DNA of 64,000 nucleotides from Candidatus Zhuqueibacterota bacterium (GTDB lineage Bacteria; Zhuqueibacterota; Zhuqueibacteria; Zhuqueibacterales; Zhuqueibacteraceae). The notes beneath the pieces were generated by a model. That model did no database searches. It was not told where the DNA came from and worked only from the letters and a program-made list of their open reading frames with translations. Where the stretch lies: the NCBI GenBank assembly GCA_022616415.1, contig JAKEEU010000218.1:1-64000 (forward strand), read 5' to 3'. Position numbers and translations under genes: made by a program. This document shows positions 15,961 through 24,768 of this stretch, piece by piece (the stretch's first letter is position 1; each line of letters opens with the position of its first letter).

Positions 15961-18900
15961 TTACACTTCTTCTTCAAGCTCGGGATTGGGATTGCGCAAC
16001 CTCGCCAAATACGTCGTGTGCGGCCGCGTGTTCAAATCCGTCAACAGCCCGTAGTTGAGCTGGCTGGCTTTGAGTTTCGAGACGCGGCTATTCGGATCGT
16101 TTATATCGCCAAAGGCAATGGCTTGCGTCGGACATACTTGCTGGCAGGCGGTTACAATCTCGCCGTCGCGAATCGTGCGGTCTTCTTTCTTCGCGTTGAT
16201 CCGCGCCTCGTTGATGCGCTGCACGCAATACGTGCATTTCTCCATCACGCCGCGCGAGCGCACGGTGACGTCGGGGTTGCGCAACATCTTCAAGCTCGGC
16301 GTCTCGAAATCCGAGTACAACAGAAAATTGAAGCGCCGCACTTTATAGGGGCAGTTGTTCGAGCAGTAACGTGTGCCGACACAACGATTGTAAACCATTT
16401 CGTTGAGGCCCTCGTTGCCATGCACCGTCGCGCCAACGGGACAAACCGGCTCGCAAGGCGCATTTTCACAGTGCATGCACGTCACCGGCTGGTGGTACGT
16501 CGCAGGATCATCAAGATCGCCCTCGTAATAACGATCGACGCGAATCCAATGCATCTCGCGGCCAATCGCCACCTGTTCTTTGCCGACAACCGCAATATTA
16601 TTTTCCGACTGGCAGGCAATCGTGCACGCATTGCAGCCGATGCAGGAGTTGAGGTCGATGGACATGCCCCACGAGTAGCCTTCGTATTTGTGTTCGGGAT
16701 ATAAAGTCAATTCGCGCGGCGGCTCGTGCCCCATCGCATGCATAAATTCCGGATGCTGCTCGTATTCTGCGAGCGTGCCGACGCGCACGAGGCGGCGATT
16801 CTCCATGCTGTGATGCATCTGCGTCGTCGCCAATTTATACCGCTCGCCGGTTTTGCGAATTTCAACTCCACTGCCAAACCACGGTGACTCGGAAGTGCGC
16901 AGCGCGTAAGCATTGAATCCCATGCCGTTACCTACTTTTCCGGCGCGCGAGCGGCCATAACCGAAATGCACGGTGACGGAATTATCGGAATGGCCTGGCG
17001 TAATCCAAACCGGTGCGTTGACCGTGCGATCGTTGTATTTCAGCTCAATAACGTCTTCATTGCCGAGACCGAGACGCTCCGCCATTTTCGGGCTGATCAA
17101 CGCAGCGTTGTCCCAGGTGAGCAACGTCAACGGTTTGGGCAATTCTTGCAGCCATCCGTTGTTGGCGAAGCGGCCGTCGCCGATGGTGGGATCAAGTTTA
17201 AAAATAATCTCGAGCGCAGTTGGCGTTGACAGAGGATTTTCGACCGCCGCTTCCCGTTCGACGACCATCCTTTTTAGATTATCAATCCGCGGTGCAACGA
17301 ATTTGGCTGGCAGCGCCGTACCGGCAATTAAGCCGTCGTGCAAAGAAGTTTGCCAGAATTTTTCAAAATCTGCAGAAGCTCTTTGCGTTTTCCAGTAATC
17401 ACGCACGAGGTCGTGGCTGGTGCGTCCCGCCTGGCCGGTGAAAACAGCGAGAACTTCGTGGGCGGATTTGCCGCCGTAAAGCGGAGCAATCAGCGGCTGA
17501 ATAATCGAAACGGTGCCATTATAAGCGCGCGCGTCGCTCCACGTTTCCAATGTATGCGCTTCGGGAATATGCCAATGACATAGCTCCGAAGTTTCGTCAT
17601 CGTACAAACTGAGATGAATGCGCGTCTTGACTTTGGAGAGCTTGCCAGCAAAATTAAGATCAGCCGGCGCATTGAAAACCGGATTGCCGCCAAGAATCAG
17701 CAGCATCTCGACTTTGCCTGCTTCCATATCCGCCGCCAGCTCGCGCAGCGAGGCGTTTTGAGACGTCGGATTCGCTTCAACCGGAGCGGTGTGGATCACC
17801 GTTCTGCCGACATTGCCGAGCGCGTGGTTCATCGCATACGCCAGGGCGTGGACGAGTGGCGGCTGCTGCTCGCCGGCAACGACAAGACTCCTGCCGCGAT
17901 GATTCTGCAGATCGCGGGTTACAGCCGCAATCCATTTGGCCAGCGAGCTATAAAGGAACGAGCGTGAGTTTGGCGCTTCAACAATTCCCAGTTCGGCAGC
18001 AATGGCGTGCGTGACAATGGTTTCGATATGAACGGCCTGCATCGACAACCGGTGATCCGCCATCGCGCCGGTGAGCGACGGGCTGCTCTTGACGGCGTAC
18101 AAGCGATTCATTTCTTTCCGGCCATTATACACGCGGCGTTTGGCCATGAACTCGCGCGCGTAACGCAAGCTGCCAGGCAGATCAATGAGAAAATCCGCAT
18201 CGAGCGAGAGAATCACGTCGGCTCGGTCAAAACGATATCGCGTCTCGACATATTCACCGAATGCCAAACGGCTGCCCTCGCGGGCGTTGTCGCGTCCGGC
18301 TGGCTCGAATTGATGCCATTTCGCCGCTGGAAAAGCGGCGAGCAGCGTTTGTATTTGATTGGCGAGTGTCGGCGAGGTGATGGTCTCGGTTAAAATGCGC
18401 AAGCCTTCGCTCTTCTTGGCGCGCAAGCCTTCCAATTCCGTGGTGATGGCGGTGACGAAAGCATCCCATGTGCTGATAATTCCCAAATTGGTCACCGTTT
18501 GTGAGCGGTCCGGATCATACAGTGTCAGCACCGCCGCTTGCGCAAAGATGTCGGTTGCCCCCAAGCTGGCGGGATGCTCGGGGTTGCCTTCGACTTTGGT
18601 TGGCCGACCTTCGTGATTTTCGACGAGCACGCCATTGGCGTAGCCGCCGTTCAAGATCGCGGTGGCAAAATAGAGCGGCTTGCCAGGAATCAGCTCTTCC
18701 GGCGATTTGACATAGGGGAAAATTTTTTCTTCCGGCTGGCGCGTGCAGGCGTTGATGCCGGCGAATACAAGAGAAGCACCCATCAATTTTAGAAAGTCAC
18801 GGCGGCCCAACTCGACTTTTCCGACCACATTGGGCGCGAATTCGTTTTCAATCGATTTCTGATATTCTTCCGTATTCGCCAACTCTTCGAGACTGCGCCA

Positions 18901-18984
18901 ATATTGTTGGCCGCGCTGGGTTTCCAATCGTGCGTGAAGGGTGGCTAAATCGAGGTGATCGGTTTTATTGTTCTTTAAATCCAT
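15961..18984 (-). CDS. actB: Alternative complex III iron-sulfur/molybdopterin-like subunit ActB
   Basis: 1007 residues from ATG at 18984. Near residue 60 is GRRDFLKLMGASLVFAGINAC, a Tat-type twin-arginine signal with a lipobox-like cysteine. The central 600 residues are a molybdopterin-oxidoreductase-like domain (EELIPGKPLYFATA, GRPTKVEGNPEHP) which in this family lacks the cofactor. The C-terminal ferredoxin domain has CIGCNACTIACQ, CMHCENAPCEPVC, CVGTRYCSNNCPYKVRRFN and CTYC...ACQQVCPTQAI, enough ligands for three [4Fe-4S] and one [3Fe-4S] cluster. It relays electrons from ActC to the ActA hemes on the periplasmic side. Confidence 0.96.
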   Translation of the reverse strand: MDLKNNKTDHLDLATLHARLETQRGQQYWRSLEELANTEEYQKSIENEFAPNVVGKVELGRRDFLKLMGASLVFAGINACTRQPEEKIFPYVKSPEELIPGKPLYFATAILNGGYANGVLVENHEGRPTKVEGNPEHPASLGATDIFAQAAVLTLYDPDRSQTVTNLGIISTWDAFVTAITTELEGLRAKKSEGLRILTETITSPTLANQIQTLLAAFPAAKWHQFEPAGRDNAREGSRLAFGEYVETRYRFDRADVILSLDADFLIDLPGSLRYAREFMAKRRVYNGRKEMNRLYAVKSSPSLTGAMADHRLSMQAVHIETIVTHAIAAELGIVEAPNSRSFLYSSLAKWIAAVTRDLQNHRGRSLVVAGEQQPPLVHALAYAMNHALGNVGRTVIHTAPVEANPTSQNASLRELAADMEAGKVEMLLILGGNPVFNAPADLNFAGKLSKVKTRIHLSLYDDETSELCHWHIPEAHTLETWSDARAYNGTVSIIQPLIAPLYGGKSAHEVLAVFTGQAGRTSHDLVRDYWKTQRASADFEKFWQTSLHDGLIAGTALPAKFVAPRIDNLKRMVVEREAAVENPLSTPTALEIIFKLDPTIGDGRFANNGWLQELPKPLTLLTWDNAALISPKMAERLGLGNEDVIELKYNDRTVNAPVWITPGHSDNSVTVHFGYGRSRAGKVGNGMGFNAYALRTSESPWFGSGVEIRKTGERYKLATTQMHHSMENRRLVRVGTLAEYEQHPEFMHAMGHEPPRELTLYPEHKYEGYSWGMSIDLNSCIGCNACTIACQSENNIAVVGKEQVAIGREMHWIRVDRYYEGDLDDPATYHQPVTCMHCENAPCEPVCPVGATVHGNEGLNEMVYNRCVGTRYCSNNCPYKVRRFNFLLYSDFETPSLKMLRNPDVTVRSRGVMEKCTYCVQRINEARINAKKEDRTIRDGEIVTACQQVCPTQAIAFGDINDPNSRVSKLKASQLNYGLLTDLNTRPHTTYLARLRNPNPELEEEV

Positions 18985-19017
18985 GCAAGACTCGCGTAAA
19001 AGGCATGATATTCTCAT

Positions 19018-19404
19018 TCATTTGAGAATCGCAACCGGATACTTTTGAATCACATCGTCGACCGTTACGATGGTTAAACCACACACAATAGCCTGACAAA
19101 TCAACATACGATCAAACGGACCTCGGTGAATCGGGGGAAGAGTGGCAAGGTGAGCGACACTGGCTTCATCCAATATTAAAGATGCAATTTGGTGTCTTTC
19201 GCGCTGGGTTGGGAGATAACTCTCTGGCGGCTCGGGCAATGGGAGCTTGCCAAGCTGATATTTGATGATCGTTTCCCAAAGCGAAACCACGCTGAGGTAA
19301 GCTTCGTTATCAGGATTGCGAATGCTTTCTCGTTTATCAACCGGCAAACGCTCGTCGCCGCTAATATACCAGAGAAAGATGTGAGTATCCAGAAGGAGTT
19401 TCAT
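19018..19404 (-). CDS. PIN-domain toxin (VapC-like, YhcG/Phd-associated type)
   Basis: 128 residues. MKLLLDTHIFLWYISGD at the start, LSVVSLWETIIKYQLGKL in the middle and FDRMLICQAIVCGLTIVTVDD near the end give the acidic residues of the PIN active site; the LLDTHxFLW start is typical of the PIN subgroup paired with Phd antitoxins. Its ATG overlaps the antitoxin stop by four bases. A probable ribonuclease toxin, inserted between actA and actB. Confidence 0.9.
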   Translation of the reverse strand: MKLLLDTHIFLWYISGDERLPVDKRESIRNPDNEAYLSVVSLWETIIKYQLGKLPLPEPPESYLPTQRERHQIASLILDEASVAHLATLPPIHRGPFDRMLICQAIVCGLTIVTVDDVIQKYPVAILK

Positions 19405-19643
19405 CGTCCCTCAAACTCTGCAAGAATATTTTCCGGCAAAGGATTATCAAAGTCATCGGGCACAATGAACTCACCCGCACATAAGCCGAACGGACGAGGC
19501 GCCTTGTGGGAATTAGAGATGATCGGCTTAATCTCTGCCAGTGGCTTGCCGGCTTTGAAGAGCACGAGAGCCTCCCCGGCTTCCACACGATGAAGAAAAG
19601 CCGACAGGTTTTGTTTCACTTCGTCAATGCTTATCTGAGTCAT
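19401..19643 (-). CDS. Phd/YefM-family antitoxin
   Basis: 80 residues from ATG at 19643. The N-terminus MTQISIDEVKQNLSAFLHRVEAGEALVLFKAG has the Phd DNA-binding fold pattern, and the C-terminus (PDDFDNPLPENILAEFEGR) is the usual disordered toxin-binding tail. It should neutralise the PIN protein encoded downstream and autoregulate the pair. Confidence 0.9.
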   Translation of the reverse strand: MTQISIDEVKQNLSAFLHRVEAGEALVLFKAGKPLAEIKPIISNSHKAPRPFGLCAGEFIVPDDFDNPLPENILAEFEGR

Positions 19644-19713
19644 AGATTTATTCTCTAATCGAATAGTGGAGAATTGAGCTTTTTGTGAAAAAAACATTTA
19701 CGCGCTTGATTAA

Positions 19714-19741
19714 AATATAATACAAACTCTGAGAAATGCAA
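19714..19741 (-). promoter_or_regulatory. Candidate promoter of the Phd/PIN pair
   Basis: TTGCAT (19736-19741) and TATATT (19714-19719) on the minus strand, separated by 16 bases, about 70 bases upstream of the antitoxin ATG in an AT-rich gap. This would give the pair a promoter of its own inside the act operon. Confidence 0.35.
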
Positions 19742-19765
19742 ATTCTTATACACAATGAACTTCAA

Positions 19766-20152
19766 CTACCACGCCAAGCTTTGCTGATAATTTTGTCCAA
19801 TCTCCCACCAGTATGCCTTTACTGAAGATAGCTTGAACACTTTGCCTACACGCATGGCATGCGTTTTAAACTCAGAATGCCGCAGAAACCGACGAATCAA
19901 TGAAGCCGTTTCTAGAAAATGACCTGTAATGACAACAAGGCCATAATTCAAATGACAAAATTTAGGGTGGAAGAAACCTAAATCACACGTAAAAAATGTC
20001 ACTCGTTTTACGCTGTGAAGGTAGCGGAGAATCTCTTGTTGATCATCCCATTCCGGACGCCCAATTCCGTAGCCAATTTGTCGAAAGCGAAGATGCCAAC
20101 GCCGAAGTTGCTCCGCCTGATCTTCAGGAATGTTATGATCGAGCAGAATCAT
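19766..20152 (-). CDS. DUF5615 PIN-like toxin
   Basis: 128 residues. MILLDHNIPEDQAEQLRRW and FTCDLGFFHP carry the acidic residues of the PIN-like DUF5615 fold. These proteins are nearly always encoded after a DUF433 gene, as here, with a four-base overlap. Ribonuclease activity is inferred from the fold. Confidence 0.85.
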   Translation of the reverse strand: MILLDHNIPEDQAEQLRRWHLRFRQIGYGIGRPEWDDQQEILRYLHSVKRVTFFTCDLGFFHPKFCHLNYGLVVITGHFLETASLIRRFLRHSEFKTHAMRVGKVFKLSSVKAYWWEIGQNYQQSLAW

Positions 20153-20397
20153 GCAGCGACCTTAACCCTTTTCGTCTCCTCTTTCAAAAAGCCACGTAAA
20201 ATAAGTGATTGAGCTTCGCGAACGGCATCGGGCGTAACCAAGCCACGATACTGTTTAGATATGCCTTCGGGCGTATAACCCGTCTCAGCCATCTCTAACG
20301 CATGCGCGACGGGAATGCGCGTTCCTTTGAAAATCAACCGTCCGCCACAGACGCGGCTATCCACCGCCAGGTATTTTCCAATTTCAATTCGTGCCAT
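20149..20397 (-). CDS. DUF433 antitoxin
   Basis: 82 residues. KYLAVDSRVCGGRLIFKGTRIPVAHALEMAETGYTPEGI is the DUF433 winged-helix pattern (GxPxFxGTRIPV type). AAGGA lies upstream of the ATG. It forms an operon with the DUF5615 gene and should be the DNA-binding antitoxin. Together with the Phd/PIN pair it separates actA from actB. Confidence 0.88.
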   Translation of the reverse strand: MARIEIGKYLAVDSRVCGGRLIFKGTRIPVAHALEMAETGYTPEGISKQYRGLVTPDAVREAQSLILRGFLKEETKRVKVAA

Positions 20398-20419
20398 ACG
20401 AGCTTTCCTTATAATATAT

Positions 20420-20544
20420 CGATGACAAACCGAACAGTTGTAGTTCTGCCCCCTTGTGGGGCATTATTGCGGAAACTAATTTTCGCCTTCAAGAGCCGCT
20501 CACAAGGGGCGGGGACTACGTTACCGATGACAAACCGAGCAATT
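20420..20544. repeat. Palindromic element flanked by a 20-bp direct repeat of the actA 3' end
   Basis: Direct repeats CGATGACAAACCGAACAGTT (20420-20439) and CGATGACAAACCGAGCAATT (20525-20544) match at 18 of 20 bases; the second is the coding end of actA. Between them are imperfect inverted arms (TGTAGTTCTGCCCCCTTGTGGG near 20440-20461 and CTCACAAGGGGCGGGGACTACG ending at about 20520), related to the element at 8152-8242. The layout suggests insertion with target duplication. Confidence 0.75.
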
Positions 20545-21171
20545 CGTGAGCTTCTCAATTTTGTATTCTTTGAGCAGCGCGGCGCCCAAAGCGGCTTGAT
20601 CTTTCGCAGGCTTCCAGGTCGTGCTAAAAACTTCTTCGCGCGGGCGCACGAAACGCTCCGGCGCGCGATGGCAGCCGAGGCACCACTCCATGTTCAGCGA
20701 GTTCTCGCGCCACGTCAAAGCCATCTCGCCGACGGGGCCGTGGCAGGTCACACAGCCGACGCCTTTTTTTACGTGAATGCTATGATTGAAATAAACGTAG
20801 TCCGGCAGATCATTGACGCGAATCCACTCAATCGATCTGTCGTTCCGAAAACTCTCGCGCACCGGCTCGAGCATCTCGGCGGTGGCATGAATTTGTGAAT
20901 GGCAAGTCATGCAGGTGTTCGTCGAAGGAATGCCGGCGAAGTTGCTCTCTTCGACGGAGGTGTGGCAGTAGCGGCAGTCGATGCCAAGCTGGCTGACGTG
21001 ATGACGATGGCTGAAAGGAACCGGTTGCTCGCGCACGACGCTGGCTTGGGTGACATAAGAGGAGCGCTCGATCACACCAAACATCCAAAGCAGCCCGCCG
21101 ACAAAAAACACTGCGCCGAAAATGCTGACTTTGGAGAACGTGTTGGTGCTCGGATGAAAAATTTGCGGCAT
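20521..21171 (-). CDS. actA: Alternative complex III pentaheme cytochrome c subunit ActA
   Basis: 216 residues from ATG at 21171; upstream in-frame codons lack family similarity. An N-terminal membrane anchor ([19 protein letters not shown]) is followed by five heme sites: CRYCH, CMTCH, CVTCH, CLGCH and CSVCH, the last one residue from the C-terminus. [15 protein letters not shown] and [18 protein letters not shown] are family stretches. ActA collects electrons from ActB on the periplasmic face. It is the first gene of the operon, about 70 bases behind a good sigma-70 promoter. Confidence 0.95.
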   Translation of the reverse strand: MPQIFHPSTNTFSKVSIFGAVFFVGGLLWMFGVIERSSYVTQASVVREQPVPFSHRHHVSQLGIDCRYCHTSVEESNFAGIPSTNTCMTCHSQIHATAEMLEPVRESFRNDRSIEWIRVNDLPDYVYFNHSIHVKKGVGCVTCHGPVGEMALTWRENSLNMEWCLGCHRAPERFVRPREEVFSTTWKPAKDQAALGAALLKEYKIEKLTNCSVCHR

Positions 21172-21239
21172 TAGTTTATGCTTATATTTATTATAAAACC
21201 TTTCCTGTACTAACAATTGGCGCGAATACAACAATTTTG

Positions 21240-21268
21240 AAGATACTAAAAAAATGGCGCTTTGTCAA
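21240..21268 (-). promoter_or_regulatory. Sigma-70 promoter of the act-cox operon
   Basis: Perfect TTGACA (21263-21268) followed after 17 bases by TATCTT (21240-21245), on the minus strand, with an A/T-rich spacer. Predicted start of transcription is near 21233, 60 bases before the actA ATG. The site lies in the divergent gap between actA and the plus-strand gene at 21379. Confidence 0.65.
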
Positions 21269-21378
21269 GCGGGGAAGCTGTTAAAAATTACCAGGATTCA
21301 CTGTTGACTTTGATCTGTAAACCGGTTAAATTGGTGCAAAACGAATTTTGGGAAATGGATTCATTAAGCGAGCTTATT

Positions 21379-21729
21379 ATGAAAACCCTCGTTCGTACAA
21401 CTAAACAGGCTAAAACGCGGAAGTTCCGAATTGATCGCGAGGCTGCTGAAATCGCTGCGAATCACTTCATTTTAGAGCATCTGCCTGACCGCTTCTGCGC
21501 CGGTGTCCCCAATTTGGTAGAATTTCCCATCCGGACCGTATGGTCGGTTCCGATTATGCTCGGATATCCCAAATTAGGCGTCATCGGTCATGTCGGCACA
21601 GTCATTGTTGATAGTGAAATGGGCACGGTTGCCGGCTGGACGCCGCTGGAAGAGGTGAAAAATGCCGCCAGAGAAATCTATGAAAAAAGAAAAGCCGAAA
21701 TCGAAGCCCCGCTTACACCGGCGTATTAA
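21379..21729 (+). CDS. Hypothetical protein
   Basis: 116 residues from ATG at 21379; ATG at 21355 is a possible earlier start. After a basic N-terminus (RTTKQAKTRKFRID) comes EAAEIAANHFILEHLPDRFCAGVPNLVEFPIRTVWSVPIML and a beta-hairpin-like IGHVGTVIVDSEMGTVAG. It is not recognised as a named domain; the first half looks like a product of a helix-strand fold used by small partner proteins. It is divergent from actA and overlaps the next, convergent gene by 17 bases. Confidence 0.6.
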   Translation: MKTLVRTTKQAKTRKFRIDREAAEIAANHFILEHLPDRFCAGVPNLVEFPIRTVWSVPIMLGYPKLGVIGHVGTVIVDSEMGTVAGWTPLEEVKNAAREIYEKRKAEIEAPLTPAY

Positions 21730-22561
21730 AAAAGGTGGGAATCTCGATCTCCTCCTCGCAAAAGCGGTTGAATAACCGGAAACCGAAATAAATGACCCCG
21801 CCGGCAGCCAATAAAAAATACGGATTAACATGCCCGTCACCGGAGGCGGAAGCATTCCCTTGCCAAATCAGCCATGATGGCGCGGTTTTTATATTGACCA
21901 GGAGCAGCGAGAGCAGATTATTGATCGCATGCACGATCGCCGCCGGAATAATCGATTCACTTTTCCAGGCCAGCCAGCCGAGAAAAACGCCCAAAAGAAA
22001 AATCTGCACGATTTGCGACAGCAGGCCGTGCATGGCTGCGAAAATCGCCGCGGTGATGGCGATGGCCGGGAGAACTTTGTGATATTGCTCGAAGGTGTTT
22101 TGGACGAAACCGCGCAGCACCATCTCCTCGAAGATGCCGGGCAGAACCACAACCGCGAGGATGGCAAGAATCCAGTCCAGCCAATTCTGCGCGATTAGTG
22201 CGGCGTACATCCTCTCCTTATAATCTTCCGGCAGCGGCAAGACGACGGCGATCAAGCGGTCGATCTCGTTTGCGAGAAGAAACGAAGCCAACCCCAATGC
22301 CACACTCAACGCGACGATCCGATTGCTGACCAAATTCAGCCGAAAAATCACGCGAACGTCGTAATCATGACGGCGCAAGTAAATATAAGCCGGCAGCGGC
22401 AAGACCAAGCCGGCGATGAGAAGCTCCCAAAAGGTGGGCGCCAAACGGCCAAAGAGTCTGGCCGTCAAATAGCCGATGGAAACATAAAGGAGAACGGTTA
22501 GGATAAAGATCACCATCACGCCTTTGCGTGAAGGGTAGTTCTGTATTTGCGGCAATCGCAT
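21713..22561 (-). CDS. CPBP-family intramembrane metalloprotease
   Basis: 282 residues, about eight membrane helices. The CPBP/Abi motifs are present in order: FEEMVLRG (EExxxR), FAAMHG and IVHAINN, which supply the two glutamates and histidines for a metal. Relatives cleave substrates within the membrane (Rce1-type) or confer bacteriocin immunity; the substrate here is unknown. It overlaps the convergent plus-strand gene at its 3' end and is preceded by a repeat-filled gap. Confidence 0.9.
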   Translation of the reverse strand: MRLPQIQNYPSRKGVMVIFILTVLLYVSIGYLTARLFGRLAPTFWELLIAGLVLPLPAYIYLRRHDYDVRVIFRLNLVSNRIVALSVALGLASFLLANEIDRLIAVVLPLPEDYKERMYAALIAQNWLDWILAILAVVVLPGIFEEMVLRGFVQNTFEQYHKVLPAIAITAAIFAAMHGLLSQIVQIFLLGVFLGWLAWKSESIIPAAIVHAINNLLSLLLVNIKTAPSWLIWQGNASASGDGHVNPYFLLAAGGVIYFGFRLFNRFCEEEIEIPTFFNTPV

Positions 22562-22565
22562 GGCA

Positions 22566-22677
22566 AAACAAGGAGTATTGGGGTGCTGGATTACTGGATT
22601 GTCGGAGTATTGGAGTATTGCAATTCATCACTCCAACACTCCATTACTCCAACAATCCATCGCTCCACCGCTCCATT
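22566..22677. repeat. GGAGTATTGGAGTATTG phrase repeat, bipartite and inverted (family C)
   Basis: The left half has units of TGGAGTATTGGAGTATTGC type and the right half has the inverse ACTCCAACACTCCATTACTCCAAC type, so the whole is a degenerate palindrome of about 110 bases between trmH-like and CPBP genes. Translated it gives the spurious pattern GVLDYWIVGVLEYCN. Confidence 0.8.
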
Positions 22678-22681
22678 TTTT

Positions 22682-23464
22682 CTACCGGCTCATCTCGGCC
22701 AGGAGGATGGCTGCGGCGATGGCGACGTTGAGCGACTCGCCGCCGCCGCGCCGAGGGATGGAAACGCGATGCTGGATAAGCGCGCCGACTTCCGGCGAGA
22801 TGCCGTCGACTTCGTCGCCGAGCAGCAACAGGCGCTTGGGCGCGTAGCGCAAGACGGAATATGGAAAATCGCCGGATTGATCCGCGCCGTAAAGCACGGC
22901 GCTAAACGTTTGAAAGCGACGCATAACCCCGACGAAATCTTCGACTTCGTAAATGGGCAAGTGAAAAATGGCGCCCATGCTGGCGCGCACGACTTTAGGA
23001 TTGTAGACTTCAACACATTCCGTGCCGACGATGATGCCATCGACGCCGAGCCAATCCCCGGTGCGCAAAATGGTGCCCATATTGCCGGGGTCGTGAAGTT
23101 TCTCGATGCCGACCCACAAGCAGCGTGGCGCCTGGCGCATGTGCTCGAACGCCTGGCTGGGCGGGGTGCGCTTTTCGACAACCGCAAGAATTCCCTGTGA
23201 GTGCATGGTGTCGGAAAGGCTGACAAACACCTCGCTGGTCACTTCATCAATCGGGATTTGGCGCTCCTCGGCCAGCAGCAGGGCCTGGCGCGCGCGCAGT
23301 GATTGCAAGAATGACGGACAACAAATGACACGTTCCACCTTCCAGTCGGATTTAATCGCCTCCTCACACAGCCGGCCGCCCTCGGCAAGGAACCGGTTCA
23401 TTTCGAGCCGGTATTTTTTTTGTGTCAGCCGGGCGATGGTTTTGAGGTCGTTTCTCGTCAACAT
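22682..23464 (-). CDS. SpoU/TrmH-family RNA 2'-O-methyltransferase
   Basis: 260 residues from ATG at 23464. An N-terminal substrate-binding region (KYRLEMNRFLAEGGRLCEEAI) precedes the SPOUT knot with motif 1 DPGNMGTILRTGDWLGV, motif 2 LLLGDEVDGISPEV and motif 3 IPRRGGGESLNVAIAAAILL. It should use AdoMet to methylate a ribose 2'-OH in rRNA or tRNA; the site is not predictable. The gene follows hisS with a seven-base gap. Confidence 0.92.
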   Translation of the reverse strand: MLTRNDLKTIARLTQKKYRLEMNRFLAEGGRLCEEAIKSDWKVERVICCPSFLQSLRARQALLLAEERQIPIDEVTSEVFVSLSDTMHSQGILAVVEKRTPPSQAFEHMRQAPRCLWVGIEKLHDPGNMGTILRTGDWLGVDGIIVGTECVEVYNPKVVRASMGAIFHLPIYEVEDFVGVMRRFQTFSAVLYGADQSGDFPYSVLRYAPKRLLLLGDEVDGISPEVGALIQHRVSIPRRGGGESLNVAIAAAILLAEMSR

Positions 23465-23471
23465 AACTGAA

Positions 23472-24746
23472 TCAGCTTCCACGGCTTTGCATGCTTTGCT
23501 GGAGGTAAGAGATCAAATCGGCAAAGGCGACTTCGCTTTGCAGGCTGTTGGGCAGATCGCGCACGGTCGCGTGCTGATTTTGCAATTCGTTGTCGCCGAC
23601 GATCACGGCAAACCGCGCTTGCTGGCGGTTGGCTTCGCGAAGTTGCGCTTTCAAGCCGCGGCTCAACAAATCCATCTCGACCGCCAAGCCTTGCAACCGC
23701 AATTGTTGCGCGATTTGCACGGCCCACGCCGTCGCAGCTTCGCCTAATGGCGCCATGAAAACAGCCGGAGCCGGTTTGAGCGCCGGCTGCCAGGCGATTT
23801 TTTCCAGCACCATCATCAAGCGTTCCACGCCGGCGGCGAACCCGACGGCCGGCGTTGGCGCGCCGCCCAACTCTTCGACGAGCAAATCATAGCGGCCGCC
23901 GCCGCACAAAGCGTCTTGCGCGCCAAGCTGGTCGCTGACGATTTCATACGCGGTGCGCGTGTAGTAATCCAAGCCGCGAACCAGGCGGAAATCCAAATCG
24001 TAGGTAATGCCGGCGGCGGTGAGCAATTCCCGCACGCGCGCAAAATGGCGGCTGCAATCGGCGCACAGCGACTCGAATAATTTTGGAGCGGCAGCGGTCT
24101 CGCCACGGCAGCTTTCCTCTTTGCAATCGAGAATGCGCAATGGATTTTTCTCAAAGCGCTGCTGACAAGTTTGGCAAAGATGATTCAGGCGCGGGCGCAA
24201 ATATTCGCGCAGCGTGTTTTTATAAGGCTCGCGGCAAACCGCGTCACCGACGCTGTTTAATTTCACCACAAAACGGTCGAGCTGAAAAGCGCGGTAGATT
24301 CCAATCGAAAGCGTGATCGCTTCGACGTCGGCCGCCGGATCCGGCGAGCCAAAAATTTCCGCGCCGAACTGATGAAACTGGCGCAAGCGGCCGGCTTGCG
24401 GATTTTCCTGGCGGAACGTCGGGCCGAGATAATATAATTTGTTGACCGGCTGCTTTTTGCCGAGATTGTTTTCGATATACGCGCGCACGACGCCGGCAGT
24501 CAGCTCGGGCCGCAGCGTCAAGCTCTTGTCGCCGCGGTCGGCGAACGTGTACATTTCTTTTGAGACGATGTCCGTCAGTTGGCCGATGCCGCGGGCAAAA
24601 AGCTCGGTCTCCTCGAAAATCGGCGTGCGAATTTCGCTGAAGCCGAAACGCGCCATGACCTGATGAATCACGGCTTCCGCTGCCTGCCATTTGCCGATTT
24701 CTTCCGGCAAAATATCGCGCGTGCCTTTGAGGCGTTGGAATCGCAT
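23472..24746 (-). CDS. hisS: Histidyl-tRNA synthetase
   Basis: 424 residues from ATG at 24746, which places the family N-terminus FQRLKGTRDILPEE correctly. Class II motifs: motif 2 YLGPTFRQENPQAGRLRQFHQFG, histidine motifs LVRGLDYYTRTAYEI and GGGRYDLLV, motif 3 GFAAGVERLM. The C-terminal anticodon-binding domain is complete. It charges tRNA-His in the cytosol. It precedes the RNA methyltransferase gene in an apparent operon and has a hairpin-rich leader. Confidence 0.97.
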   Translation of the reverse strand: MRFQRLKGTRDILPEEIGKWQAAEAVIHQVMARFGFSEIRTPIFEETELFARGIGQLTDIVSKEMYTFADRGDKSLTLRPELTAGVVRAYIENNLGKKQPVNKLYYLGPTFRQENPQAGRLRQFHQFGAEIFGSPDPAADVEAITLSIGIYRAFQLDRFVVKLNSVGDAVCREPYKNTLREYLRPRLNHLCQTCQQRFEKNPLRILDCKEESCRGETAAAPKLFESLCADCSRHFARVRELLTAAGITYDLDFRLVRGLDYYTRTAYEIVSDQLGAQDALCGGGRYDLLVEELGGAPTPAVGFAAGVERLMMVLEKIAWQPALKPAPAVFMAPLGEAATAWAVQIAQQLRLQGLAVEMDLLSRGLKAQLREANRQQARFAVIVGDNELQNQHATVRDLPNSLQSEVAFADLISYLQQSMQSRGS

Positions 24747-24768
24747 AGGTGTTTTTTTTAATTTCACC

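Noticed and set aside
22547-23200. 217-codon plus-strand open frame
   Set aside because: Starts in a phrase repeat and is otherwise antisense to the SpoU methyltransferase gene.
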